Positions 37,728-46,473 of a stretch of 64,000 bases of DNA are shown one piece after another. Below the pieces are notes generated by a model. It had not been told where the DNA came from. It made no database searches and was given only the letters and a program-made list of their open reading frames with translations. The DNA comes from Picrophilus oshimae DSM 9789 (lineage in GTDB: Archaea; Thermoplasmatota; Thermoplasmata; Thermoplasmatales; Thermoplasmataceae). The stretch is from the NCBI RefSeq assembly GCF_900176435.1, contig NZ_FWYE01000004.1, positions 124,001 through 188,000 on the forward strand. The letters run 5' to 3'. How positions within the stretch are numbered: the stretch's first letter is position 1; each line of letters opens with the position of its first letter. Position numbers and translations under genes: made by a program.

Positions 37728-39700
37728 AGGATGCCCCCCAGTAAGAGAAGATGATATATTATATATATCATTATAAACGGGAAGACCAGACCACCGAAAC
37801 CGTATATTATAATATTCCTTTTTAAAAGATCCGATGCGCTTGATGGCGTGTATTTAACACCGCGCAGTGCAAGTGGAACAAGCATTATAATAATTATTGT
37901 GTTGAATATTAATGCCGATGTTATTGCAAGTAATGGATTCCTTAGATTTAATATATCAAGGAAGGATAGCTCCGGAAACATAAAAAACATTGCAGGTATT
38001 ATAACAAAGTACTTTGAAACGTCGTTTGCTATGCTAAACGTTGTTAATGCACCCCTTGTTATAAGTATCTGCTTTCCCAAAAATATTACATCTATTAATT
38101 TTGTTGGTGTTGAATCAAGGTCTATCATGTTTGCAGCATCCTTTGCAGCCTGTGTTCCTGTGTTCATGGCCATGGCAACATCCGCCTTTGATAGCGCAGG
38201 TGCATCATTTGTTCCATCGCCTATCATTGCAACCATTCTCTCACGTGATTTTTCCTCTATTACCTTGTTATATTTATCAACAGGCTTGCTATTGGCTATG
38301 TATTCGTCTATTCCTGCCTGGGATGCAAAGTAAGCGGCCGTTACCTCATCATCGCCGGTGAGCATGACGGTTTTTATATTCATCTTCTTTAGATCCTCTA
38401 TTCTATCCCTTATTCCAGGCTTAAGCGTGTCGTTTAATTCTATAACACCAAGGAATTTATTGTCCTCTATGACCGGCAGTGCCGTTCCACCCTTTAATGA
38501 TATCTGCTTGCATATGCCGGTTATATAATCATCATGCACGTTGAATTTTTCGTTCATGGTTTTTAATGATCCCTTGTATATGAAATGTTCATTATTTTTT
38601 ATTCCGCTGTAACCTGTTTCGGAGCTGAATGGTACAAATTCATAGCCGCTTAAATCATCCGGCTTTACATTGTATTTCTCGGCAAGTTTTATTATCGAGA
38701 TGCCCTCGATGGTTTCATCATTTATCGATGCCATTGCTGCCTTTTTTATTAAATATAATTTATCCACGCCATGTGCTGGATAAAATTCAACGGCCTCACG
38801 CTCGCCCATGGTTATTGTTCCGGTTTTGTCAAGTATTATCGTATCTATGTCCCCGGCGTTTTCAACAGCCTTGCCGCTCTTTGATATGATATTGTATTTC
38901 GATACCTTATTCACAGCGGCTATGCCTATTGCAGGTAGAAGGCCGCCTATCGTTGTCGGTATCAATGCTATTAAAAGCACTATTAATATATCTATATTTG
39001 GCCTGATATTAGAATACTTTGATAATGAGAATATCGATGCGGTTACTATTAAAAATATTAATGTAACACCGGACAGGAATATGCTTAAGGCTATTTCATT
39101 TGGTGTTCTCTCCCTTACAGCGTTTTTAACAATGTTTATCATGCTGTCAATAAATGATTCCCCGGGATTTGCCGTTATTCTAATAACAATCTCATCCGTT
39201 ACAAGCTTTGTTGTTCCGGTTACACTGTCTCCAACAAGCTTAAGAACCGGTCTTGACTCTCCTGTAATATTAGATTCATTGACATAGCCAGAGCCCTTTA
39301 TGACCTCGCCATCGCCTGGTATTATCTCATCCTTTTTAACAAGGACTATATCACCCTTTTTTAATGTGCTTGAATCAACGTATGTTTCATTATTATCATT
39401 TATAAGCCTTGCCTTTGTTGTTATGCGCATCCTTTCAAGGGAGTCTGTTATGGCCCTGCTCTGGCTCTCTGACAGTGATGTGCTGATATTTGAAAAGAAT
39501 ATCGTTAAAAATAAAAGCACGGTAACTGATATGTAAAATTCCTCGTACAGTTTTGAATCCTGAACCAGGAAGAATCCAGGGTCTATGGCAACAAAGAATG
39601 ATATAACCATGGATATCTCTGTTATAAACATAACCGGGTTTTTTATCAAATACCTCGGATCGAATTCGATAAATGCATTTTTAAATATTTTATAATCCAT
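37721..39700 (-). CDS. kdpB: Potassium-transporting P-type ATPase subunit B
   Basis: The ATP-hydrolysing P-type ATPase subunit, about 659 residues. Key parts are ITGESRPV (actuator TGES), DKTGTITMGE (phosphorylated Asp, near residue 297), GMEGT-like KGGTALPV in the nucleotide region, TGDDEVTA, and GDGTNDAPALSKADVAMAMNTGTQAAKDAANMIDLDSTPTK. The membrane region fits the KdpB topology with 7 helices. ATG 39700 is chosen because GGTGAT precedes it by 3 nt and the longer TTG start would lie within kdpA. It is the second large gene of the kdpFABC operon. Confidence 0.96.
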   Translation of the reverse strand: MDYKIFKNAFIEFDPRYLIKNPVMFITEISMVISFFVAIDPGFFLVQDSKLYEEFYISVTVLLFLTIFFSNISTSLSESQSRAITDSLERMRITTKARLINDNNETYVDSSTLKKGDIVLVKKDEIIPGDGEVIKGSGYVNESNITGESRPVLKLVGDSVTGTTKLVTDEIVIRITANPGESFIDSMINIVKNAVRERTPNEIALSIFLSGVTLIFLIVTASIFSLSKYSNIRPNIDILIVLLIALIPTTIGGLLPAIGIAAVNKVSKYNIISKSGKAVENAGDIDTIILDKTGTITMGEREAVEFYPAHGVDKLYLIKKAAMASINDETIEGISIIKLAEKYNVKPDDLSGYEFVPFSSETGYSGIKNNEHFIYKGSLKTMNEKFNVHDDYITGICKQISLKGGTALPVIEDNKFLGVIELNDTLKPGIRDRIEDLKKMNIKTVMLTGDDEVTAAYFASQAGIDEYIANSKPVDKYNKVIEEKSRERMVAMIGDGTNDAPALSKADVAMAMNTGTQAAKDAANMIDLDSTPTKLIDVIFLGKQILITRGALTTFSIANDVSKYFVIIPAMFFMFPELSFLDILNLRNPLLAITSALIFNTIIIIMLVPLALRGVKYTPSSASDLLKRNIIIYGFGGLVFPFIMIYIIYHLLLLGGILW

Positions 39701-39708
39701 TACATCAC

Positions 39709-41439
39709 CTATATGCCAAATGCCCTGGCCCAAGAGTATAATGGGCCAAGTGCAAAGACTGGTAAATATGATAAAAGACCTATCATTATTATTACGGCAA
39801 AGAGCATGAAGCCAAAAGCCGGTGAGCCTATGTCTATTGTTGCCCTGGTATATTCAGACTTTGGTTTTTTAAATGCGAACTGCTGTGCCAGTAATAGCTG
39901 AATGCCAAGTATTAAATATCTGCCAAGGAGCATTATAATTCCATCAAGGTAATTGAAATAATTTGAATCAGTTAAAAAGCCGCCGGCCTCTGAACCATTG
40001 TTTGATGCCGCGGATGCAAATTCATATAATAGATTTGTTATGTTGCTTGCATGACCGTTTAAGAATGTTTCCATAACACCGGGTATTAATAGTGTTACTC
40101 CAAGCGGTATCAAAACGATCAGTGGATGTGAAAGCAGTGCAATGGTTGAATACTTCATCTCCCTTGAACCGATTCTTATGCTCATTATCTCTGGTAGCTT
40201 GCCGACCATTAAAGACGATATAAAAACTGTGAATATCACATATGTAAATATATTTATAACACCTGTACCAACACCGCCAAGAGGATCGTTTAAAACAAGA
40301 TTTATTAAAAGGCCAAGTATACCAACAGGCGTGTATGAAATTATTGATCCCGATGCCGCACCTGTTGATGTAAAAACTGAGCCGACCTGGAACATCACGG
40401 TTGGTGCCAGTCCGAGGTAAACCTCCTTGCCTATCATGTTACCTGAATAGCTTCCAAGTGCTGATATTTCCGGTATGCCAATAAATTCAGATAAATAGGT
40501 CATAAGTGATGTTATTGCAAATATTGTGAACAGCACATAAACAAGCATGTTTGCAAATCTTTTTATAAAGACGCGGCCAAGGGCCATTATTGAACCTGTT
40601 GGTATTATTATAAGAAGTATGTAGCTAACAATGTTTGTAAACCAGTTTGGATTTCCAAGCGGATAGGCCGCATTTGCTCCGTAGATGCCGCCCCCATTTG
40701 TGCCAACGTATTTTATTGCAATGAACGTTGCTATTGGACCCAGAGGCAGTTTTTCAGGGCCTGATGAAAACAGAGGATAAACATCAATGTATGCCCTTAA
40801 CGTTTCAGGAACACCGGCCAGGATAAATATAACTGCACCAAGTATGGATAGCGGAAATATTAAATAAAAGAGTGATACAAGAAAATCATGATAAAAATTG
40901 CCAATGAAGCCGTCATCATTTCTTATACCGCGGACAAAGGCCATGGAGGCTGCAAAACCTGTGGCCGCTGACAAAAACATGAGCCCCATTATTGAAAAAG
41001 TCCATGAGAATATGCTTAATTTTAATGGATTTGAAAAATGCTCAAGATCGGTATTTGTTAAAAAGCTTACAACAGTGTTAAAGGTCAATGATAAACCCAT
41101 TTTATTATCATCATAAAATGGAAAAAATCTCTGGAAGTATATTGCAATGAAGGCTATTACACCTGCAGCCGCATTGAATATTAATAAATTTAAAAAGTAG
41201 TCCTTAAATTTCATCTTTTTGTTTTTGTCCTCTCCAAGAAGCTTTTCAAAAAAATTTGTGACCCTTCCTGATAATGGATAAAGCCAGGTCTTATCCTCCT
41301 CGTCCATATAAAGCTTTGATATGTAATTTGATATTAGGTAGCCAAAGAGGAGCGCCAGGAATATGTATATAAATACAATAATTATGCCAGAGACTCCTCT
41401 ATTACTATCAATAATTTGATATATGCTCTCCGATGTCAT
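39709..41439 (-). CDS. kdpA: Potassium-transporting ATPase subunit A
   Basis: KdpA is the K+-selecting channel-like subunit of about 10 membrane helices; 576 residues here. It shows four selectivity-filter-like loops, for example FLTNTDLEHF, YVGTNGGGIYGANAAYPLGNPNW, TGAASGS and NNGSEAGGF, each resembling the KdpA pore loops. ATG 41439 lies 10 nt after a GGAGG site located inside kdpF, and its ATGA overlaps the kdpF stop. The kdpB start sits just 8 bp past its stop. Confidence 0.95.
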   Translation of the reverse strand: MTSESIYQIIDSNRGVSGIIIVFIYIFLALLFGYLISNYISKLYMDEEDKTWLYPLSGRVTNFFEKLLGEDKNKKMKFKDYFLNLLIFNAAAGVIAFIAIYFQRFFPFYDDNKMGLSLTFNTVVSFLTNTDLEHFSNPLKLSIFSWTFSIMGLMFLSAATGFAASMAFVRGIRNDDGFIGNFYHDFLVSLFYLIFPLSILGAVIFILAGVPETLRAYIDVYPLFSSGPEKLPLGPIATFIAIKYVGTNGGGIYGANAAYPLGNPNWFTNIVSYILLIIIPTGSIMALGRVFIKRFANMLVYVLFTIFAITSLMTYLSEFIGIPEISALGSYSGNMIGKEVYLGLAPTVMFQVGSVFTSTGAASGSIISYTPVGILGLLINLVLNDPLGGVGTGVINIFTYVIFTVFISSLMVGKLPEIMSIRIGSREMKYSTIALLSHPLIVLIPLGVTLLIPGVMETFLNGHASNITNLLYEFASAASNNGSEAGGFLTDSNYFNYLDGIIMLLGRYLILGIQLLLAQQFAFKKPKSEYTRATIDIGSPAFGFMLFAVIIMIGLLSYLPVFALGPLYSWARAFGI

Positions 41440-41525
41440 ATCTTCTCAGCCTCCAGAATGGAGACTATAAGATAAATCGATACACCAAGCAGTATTACGC
41501 CTATTATTATATATGATAATGGCAT
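41436..41525 (-). CDS. kdpF: KdpF-like small membrane peptide of the Kdp pump
   Basis: A 29-residue ORF from ATG 41525 to TGA 41438-41436, overlapping the kdpA start as ATGA. A single hydrophobic helix (about residues 4-24, IIIGVILLGVSIYLIVSIL) is followed by EAEKI, resembling the R/EPEKF tail of bacterial KdpF, which stabilises the KdpABC complex. Position, length, topology and overlap all fit. Translation of kdpA is probably coupled to it. An A/T-rich promoter lies upstream (TATA-like at about 41553-41567). Confidence 0.85.
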   Translation of the reverse strand: MPLSYIIIGVILLGVSIYLIVSILEAEKI

Positions 41526-41552
41526 ATCAATCCTTATACATCATTCAAAGGG

Positions 41553-41567
41553 TATATTTATAAATAA
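41553..41567 (-). promoter_or_regulatory. Putative promoter (TATA) of kdpFABC
   Basis: On the minus strand an A/T stretch (ttatttataaata) is centred about 35 nt before the kdpF ATG, leaving a short leader with AAGG-like purines. No KdpE operator or riboswitch fold is recognisable in the 175 bp between kdpF and the divergent gene. Confidence 0.4.
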
Positions 41568-41673
41568 TTATATATTAGGATTTAATAAATATAGTTTTAT
41601 TTTATGTATGGTATTAAATATTTGATCCAAAAAGTTATGATTGTCTTTATTAGATTATTTTATATTGCATAAA

Positions 41674-41683
41674 ACTTTTAATA
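41674..41683 (+). promoter_or_regulatory. Putative TATA box of the 1047-residue protein gene
   Basis: The sequence acttttaata is centred about 24 nt before ATG 41703. There is no ribosome-binding site before the ATG, as for a leaderless transcript. Confidence 0.4.
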
Positions 41684-41702
41684 ATAAAGTGATCCAAGTA
41701 CA

Positions 41703-44700
41703 ATGGCTTCAATTGAAAAAGTCAGGAAAAAGCTTTATAATTACATGGAAAACATTGATGATGAAAAAAATTTAAACGCTGCATTGAAGATTATAAAAGG
41801 ATATATGAACGATCTTGATGGCATGGATTTAAACAATTTTTATAGACTAATAATTAAAAAAAATCTATGCAGCATGGCAGTTTCAAGGATTAATATTGAA
41901 TTATTTAATGCTTGTTTAAATGCTTTAAGATCAAACGACACAGAATTTATAAATTATATAAAAAATAACAGGATACTTCTTGAAAATCCTGAGATAAATA
42001 ACAGATTAAATAAAATATTATCAAATAAAAGTATATATGATAAGGCCGCAATAATATCATACATTGGCATGTACGATGATATTATAGAGGAGGTTTTTAA
42101 GACCCATGACGAAAATTCAATAAGGCGCATATTAAAAAATTATAATAATAGTGAATACGAGGAAATGGCGATAAAAAAGGCGCTGGAATACAATAAAAAC
42201 TTTTTAAGGGATCTTGCGGATTACTATGCAAGGAAAAACGATTTGAAAAATTTAAGGTTTATCATGGACGAGCTCATAAAAAACAATGTAGATAATGTTT
42301 CACACTATTTTTATATACTTGGAGATTACGAAAATGCAATAAAATATGCAAAAAATGATGATAAGGAAATAGCAGATTCCTACTTTAGAACTGGAATGCT
42401 TTTAAAGGCGCTTGATATTTACATAAATATCTTCAGGAATTATGACAGATCTGTTCTCATGAACATTATAGAAATAGAGCATGAGCTTAAAAATTACAGG
42501 GAGATGAACATATATATTGATATTTATGAGCGTGAGAATGGTTTAAATAAAAAAATAATGCTGTACAAAATTGACGGTTTTATATACACTGGAAAGTACG
42601 ATCTTGCCGTTTCTTATGCTGAAAAATACATAGAAAACTTTGGCCTTGATAAGGATATAACAATGGAGCGGATAAAGATCTACGATGGCTTAAAGGATTA
42701 TAGCATGCTTTACAGTGCATGCATGGATGCATATAATAACAATATCAGGAATGATTATATATACTCAAACATAATAAAATACTATTATTATAATATGGAT
42801 TACAATGAAATAATCAAATTTATAGAGGAGAACAATTTAGAACAGATGTTCCCTGGATATTATATATCATCAAAGATATACCTTGGTGATGACGTTAATT
42901 ATAATTATATAGACAGACATGTTTTGAACGCCGTCTTTGCAACGTATAGATCCGATGAGAAGCTGAAGTTAAACAACGATCCCAGAATTAATGCGATAGT
43001 ATCATTTATGCGTGGCGAGCCGCTTGGAGGTTTCAATGACTGCTCATCATCCGCAACCTGTTATATTTCAAATGTTAGATCTTTTGATTTTGATCCAAAA
43101 AAGGTAATATTAAATAATTTAAACCCAAGATATAATGATGTTTATGATATTATATCGACCATAAGGGATATTGTAAATGGCCATTTTGACACTGACAATT
43201 ACGATTCTGAATTCTTCATTTATCCGTTTATAAACACGCTATTAAGGCTAAAAAGATATGACCTTGCACTGCTTGAACTGCAGAAGGTAAATGGAAGCGA
43301 TCCATTTTATTATTACTTTGCTGGAAAATACTATTACATTAAAAATGATTTTAACAGGGCACTAAAGTTCATAGAAAAATCCCTGTCAATGCTTAAGAAT
43401 TCATACTTCATTGCACTTGAAATAATGATATTAATAAAGCTCGAAAACTATGATGAGGCTTTAAAATACATGGATCTTTCATATAATCTTGGTCTTTACA
43501 ATACATTCAATATTTTATATTCAATGAATAATATTGATTTAAACATTGATATGATAGAACATATAAAGAATCTTAAACATCCCGGTATTTACAGAATATT
43601 AAGAGGGTTCTTTTTTAAGAATAAAAAGATAAGAGAATCCATAAAATACTCTGCAATGATATTAAAGGAATCAGGATCCTTAGACGATTATTTATACCAT
43701 TACTCAATTTTAAAATCATTAAATAACGATGCAGCCTTATCGTTTTTAATAAAAAATTCCATTAAATACAATGTTTTTTATGCGCTGATCTCAAGGATAT
43801 ACTATCAAAAAAGGGACCTTGAGGATTTCATTATAAATTATAATAATTACATATCAGCAAAAAGGCCGGAGAACATAAATATAGAATATAAAATATCAAT
43901 AAAGAAGAATCTTGAATATTTAGATTACTATTTCAATGAAAGGGGAATGTACCGTGATATCTTATATCTTTATATATTTGAAAATAAGTTCACAGATATA
44001 ATTAAAAATATGGGCAAGTTCATTGAAAACAATTTAATTTACGATATCCTGGATTTGTGGTGTGAGCCATCGGTAAAAAGGGCGGTAATTGATTATTCTT
44101 ATAAAAAGCCTGATAGAAAGATAATATACATGTGCATTAAAAGGTGCACAGGAAGCCGCCAGGTTTCCATGGCATCGAGATTATACAAGAAAACAGGATA
44201 TATTAAAGATTCAATATATTTATCATCAATAATGTTCAGGCACGGATTATACAAAGAGCTTTTCAAATTCCTGATCAGCAATTATATAAGATACAAAAAT
44301 GATGTGTTTTTAATTCTCTTCTACGCATTTTCATTCAGGGCAAGAAACTTTAACGGAATAATAAATGCATATTCAAATGGTATATTTATTGAGAGAAGGG
44401 AGATAATAATTAATGTAATAAAATCAATGTCTGCAACATTAAAAACAGACGATGCCATTAAAACCATTGAAAAGTACAGCTATTTATTTAATGAAGATGA
44501 TTTAAATAATCTAAGATATATAATTGAAAATTACAGAAGATTTTCAAGGATAATAGATTACGCAGGTGTTCTATTTAAATATGAGTACGACCATAAAAAG
44601 CGCCTGAACAGGGAAGATGCCTCCGTTGCAATACCTGAAAATTACATAGATCCTGTGTTCTCCTTCATTGAAAGTGATGATTTTTACATGTACCGCGAGG

Positions 44701-44846
44701 ATGAATTCTACATAAACATTATAAAGAATATAAAAACAGATGAGCTGAGCATTAACAGTATATACCATTATGTCAACGATGTTATACTTGCAAAGGACGT
44801 ATATCTTTACATAAAAATGGAGCCTGTTCACAATATACTTAAATAA
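41703..44846 (+). CDS. Large uncharacterised helical-repeat (TPR-like) protein
   Basis: The 1047 residues have no membrane helix or signal peptide and very high Asn/Lys/Ile/Tyr/Asp content. The chain is almost wholly helical with repeat-like pairs, for example near residues 205-240 (GDYENAIKYAKNDDKEIADSY), 290-320 (YTGKYDLAVSYAEKY), 510-590 (KRYDLALLELQKV, KNDFNRALKFIEKSL, ENYDEALKYMDLS). These read as TPR-like units in a long solenoid. A non-repeat insert of about 90 residues (about 415-505, with CSSSATCYISN) interrupts it, and the C-terminal about 85 residues (from about 960) lack repeats. I recognise no catalytic domain. It may be a scaffold. It stands alone between the kdp operon and the protease genes. 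Confidence 0.72.
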   Translation: MASIEKVRKKLYNYMENIDDEKNLNAALKIIKGYMNDLDGMDLNNFYRLIIKKNLCSMAVSRINIELFNACLNALRSNDTEFINYIKNNRILLENPEINNRLNKILSNKSIYDKAAIISYIGMYDDIIEEVFKTHDENSIRRILKNYNNSEYEEMAIKKALEYNKNFLRDLADYYARKNDLKNLRFIMDELIKNNVDNVSHYFYILGDYENAIKYAKNDDKEIADSYFRTGMLLKALDIYINIFRNYDRSVLMNIIEIEHELKNYREMNIYIDIYERENGLNKKIMLYKIDGFIYTGKYDLAVSYAEKYIENFGLDKDITMERIKIYDGLKDYSMLYSACMDAYNNNIRNDYIYSNIIKYYYYNMDYNEIIKFIEENNLEQMFPGYYISSKIYLGDDVNYNYIDRHVLNAVFATYRSDEKLKLNNDPRINAIVSFMRGEPLGGFNDCSSSATCYISNVRSFDFDPKKVILNNLNPRYNDVYDIISTIRDIVNGHFDTDNYDSEFFIYPFINTLLRLKRYDLALLELQKVNGSDPFYYYFAGKYYYIKNDFNRALKFIEKSLSMLKNSYFIALEIMILIKLENYDEALKYMDLSYNLGLYNTFNILYSMNNIDLNIDMIEHIKNLKHPGIYRILRGFFFKNKKIRESIKYSAMILKESGSLDDYLYHYSILKSLNNDAALSFLIKNSIKYNVFYALISRIYYQKRDLEDFIINYNNYISAKRPENINIEYKISIKKNLEYLDYYFNERGMYRDILYLYIFENKFTDIIKNMGKFIENNLIYDILDLWCEPSVKRAVIDYSYKKPDRKIIYMCIKRCTGSRQVSMASRLYKKTGYIKDSIYLSSIMFRHGLYKELFKFLISNYIRYKNDVFLILFYAFSFRARNFNGIINAYSNGIFIERREIIINVIKSMSATLKTDDAIKTIEKYSYLFNEDDLNNLRYIIENYRRFSRIIDYAGVLFKYEYDHKKRLNREDASVAIPENYIDPVFSFIESDDFYMYREDEFYINIIKNIKTDELSINSIYHYVNDVILAKDVYLYIKMEPVHNILK

Positions 44847-44866
44847 TAATTTTAACATACCATAAC

Positions 44867-45457
44867 ATGTATTATTATCAAAATGAGAGCCGTGACATAG
44901 CAGCAGCGTTACTGATAATGACACTTGCCTTCTTTATTTTATTGAATGGCCTCGGTTTTTACGGTTTACTATCATTAATTTATCTTGCAATAGCCTTCCT
45001 GGTGGTTGTAACAGCGTTTTTATTTCATGAGCTTGCGCACCGTGCCGTTGCAAGGCGTCTTGGTGCTGTTGCCTTCTTTAAGCTATGGCCGATTGGTGCA
45101 TTCCTTGCGCTTATAACATCGTTATTCCACTTTCTTTTTGCCGCACCCGGTGCAGTTGAATTTGCCGGGGTCTATGACAATGAGAGCCAGGGAAAGATAG
45201 CGCTTGCAGGGCCAGCAACAAATATTATTATAGGAATAATAACATACATATTATCGATATTTTCACTTGGCATTGTTCACTACGTTTTATACTACGTTGG
45301 TGCCCTAAACCTCTGGTTTGCGCTGTTTAATATGATACCAATACCACCGCTGGATGGCAGCAAGGTCTTTTACTGGAAGGGCAGCATATTCGCCGGCGTT
45401 TTTGTATTCACAATAATTATGAACATCGTTGACGGTTTTCTTTTACATATAATTTAA
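44867..45457 (+). CDS. Membrane metalloprotease, M50 / site-2-protease family
   Basis: A 196-residue polytopic protease. The zinc-binding motif HELAHRAVARRLGA (HExxH) lies near residue 54-67 inside a membrane helix. ALAGPATNIIIGI is the conserved GPxxN segment, and FNMIPIPPLDGSKVF contains the NxxPxxPLDG third zinc ligand. About five or six membrane segments are present. It lacks a PDZ domain, typical of short archaeal members. It likely cuts membrane-embedded substrates. It starts 20 bp after the giant solenoid gene stop and precedes htpX by 43 bp. Confidence 0.88.
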   Translation: MYYYQNESRDIAAALLIMTLAFFILLNGLGFYGLLSLIYLAIAFLVVVTAFLFHELAHRAVARRLGAVAFFKLWPIGAFLALITSLFHFLFAAPGAVEFAGVYDNESQGKIALAGPATNIIIGIITYILSIFSLGIVHYVLYYVGALNLWFALFNMIPIPPLDGSKVFYWKGSIFAGVFVFTIIMNIVDGFLLHII

Positions 45458-45470
45458 AAAAAATTATTAT

Positions 45471-45484
45471 AAACTTTATATCTT
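45471..45484 (+). promoter_or_regulatory. Putative TATA box for htpX
   Basis: aaactttatatctt is centred about 24 nt before ATG 45501; htpX may thus be transcribed separately from the M50 gene. No ribosome-binding site precedes the ATG. Confidence 0.4.
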
Positions 45485-45500
45485 AAATTTTGATTATACA

Positions 45501-46427
45501 ATGATGGATCTTTACTCAATAAAGCTTAAGGTCATAACGATACTTGCCGGTATTGGAATAGCCCTGCTGTTCTCTTTAATAGCCTATGGCCTTCTTTACT
45601 ATTTCTACGGTTTATCAGGCATTTCAATAATATACTTTCTGTTAATCTTTGTCCTCTTCATTGATATTATCCAGTGGCTTGTCAGCCCGTACATCATTGG
45701 TATGACCTATAGGCTTCAAAAGGTATCGCCAATGTCGCAGTATGGATATTTAATAGACATTGTTCACGATGCAGCAGAGAAGAACAATATAAAGGAGCCC
45801 GAGGTTTACATAGCAATGAGGGGATCACCAAACGCATTTGCGTACTCATCGCCGCTGGCCGGAAAAAGAATAGCATTCACAAAGTCAATACTTGATATAC
45901 TAAACAGGGACGAGCTTGAGGCGGTTGCAGGCCACGAGCTTGGCCATTTAAAGCACCATGATGTTGAGCTGCTTTTGGCCATAGGACTTATACCAACATT
46001 GATATTCTATTTGGGCTATTCAATGATCTTCTCCGGCTTTGGCAGGAGGAACGGCGGCAGCTTCTTCCTTGTTGCAATACTATTATTCATATTAAGCTCG
46101 GTATTCAACATAATGATTCTTGGTGTTAACAGAATCCGTGAGAGCTATGCAGATGTAAACTCTGCGATGACAATACCAAACGGCGCTGAAAACCTGCAGA
46201 ATGCACTTGCAAAGATATATTCATATTCAATGCCATCGAAGCAGACATCAAACAGCACTGTAAACATGCTAATGTTCTCGGATCATATAGAGAACGATCT
46301 TGGAAGGGACTACAGAAAGCTTGTTGAGAAATGGAAGAACATGAAGCCACCTGTATCAATATTCAGTGATCACCCGCACCCTGCAAAAAGGATTCAGATC
46401 CTGGAAAGATATAAAAATTCATTCTAA
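45501..46427 (+). CDS. htpX: Membrane metalloprotease HtpX (M48 family)
   Basis: A 308-residue protein. Helices near 14-35 and 42-60 anchor it, the zinc site GHELGHLKHHDVE (HExxH) lies near residue 143-147, two more helices follow (about 160-175 and 185-205), and the third ligand region RIRESYADVNSA (ExxxD/ExxAD-like) is near 215. The end HPHPAKRIQIL matches the C-terminal HPxxxxRIxxL family motif. It degrades misfolded membrane proteins. ATG ATG at 45501/45504 both fit. Confidence 0.93.
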   Translation: MMDLYSIKLKVITILAGIGIALLFSLIAYGLLYYFYGLSGISIIYFLLIFVLFIDIIQWLVSPYIIGMTYRLQKVSPMSQYGYLIDIVHDAAEKNNIKEPEVYIAMRGSPNAFAYSSPLAGKRIAFTKSILDILNRDELEAVAGHELGHLKHHDVELLLAIGLIPTLIFYLGYSMIFSGFGRRNGGSFFLVAILLFILSSVFNIMILGVNRIRESYADVNSAMTIPNGAENLQNALAKIYSYSMPSKQTSNSTVNMLMFSDHIENDLGRDYRKLVEKWKNMKPPVSIFSDHPHPAKRIQILERYKNSF

Positions 46428-46443
46428 ATTATAATCAACAAAA

Positions 46444-46453
46444 ATATTTATAT
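46444..46453 (+). promoter_or_regulatory. Putative TATA box for the thermopsin-like gene
   Basis: atatttatat is centred about 26 nt before ATG 46474 with no ribosome-binding site between, supporting a leaderless start at 46474. Confidence 0.45.
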
Positions 46454-46473
46454 CTTTATTGATTAATTATTTT

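Noticed and set aside
39709-39733. Longer kdpB start (TTG 39733) inside kdpA
   Set aside because: ATG 39700 has a GGTGAT site at the right distance, and the extra residues have no counterpart in KdpB proteins.
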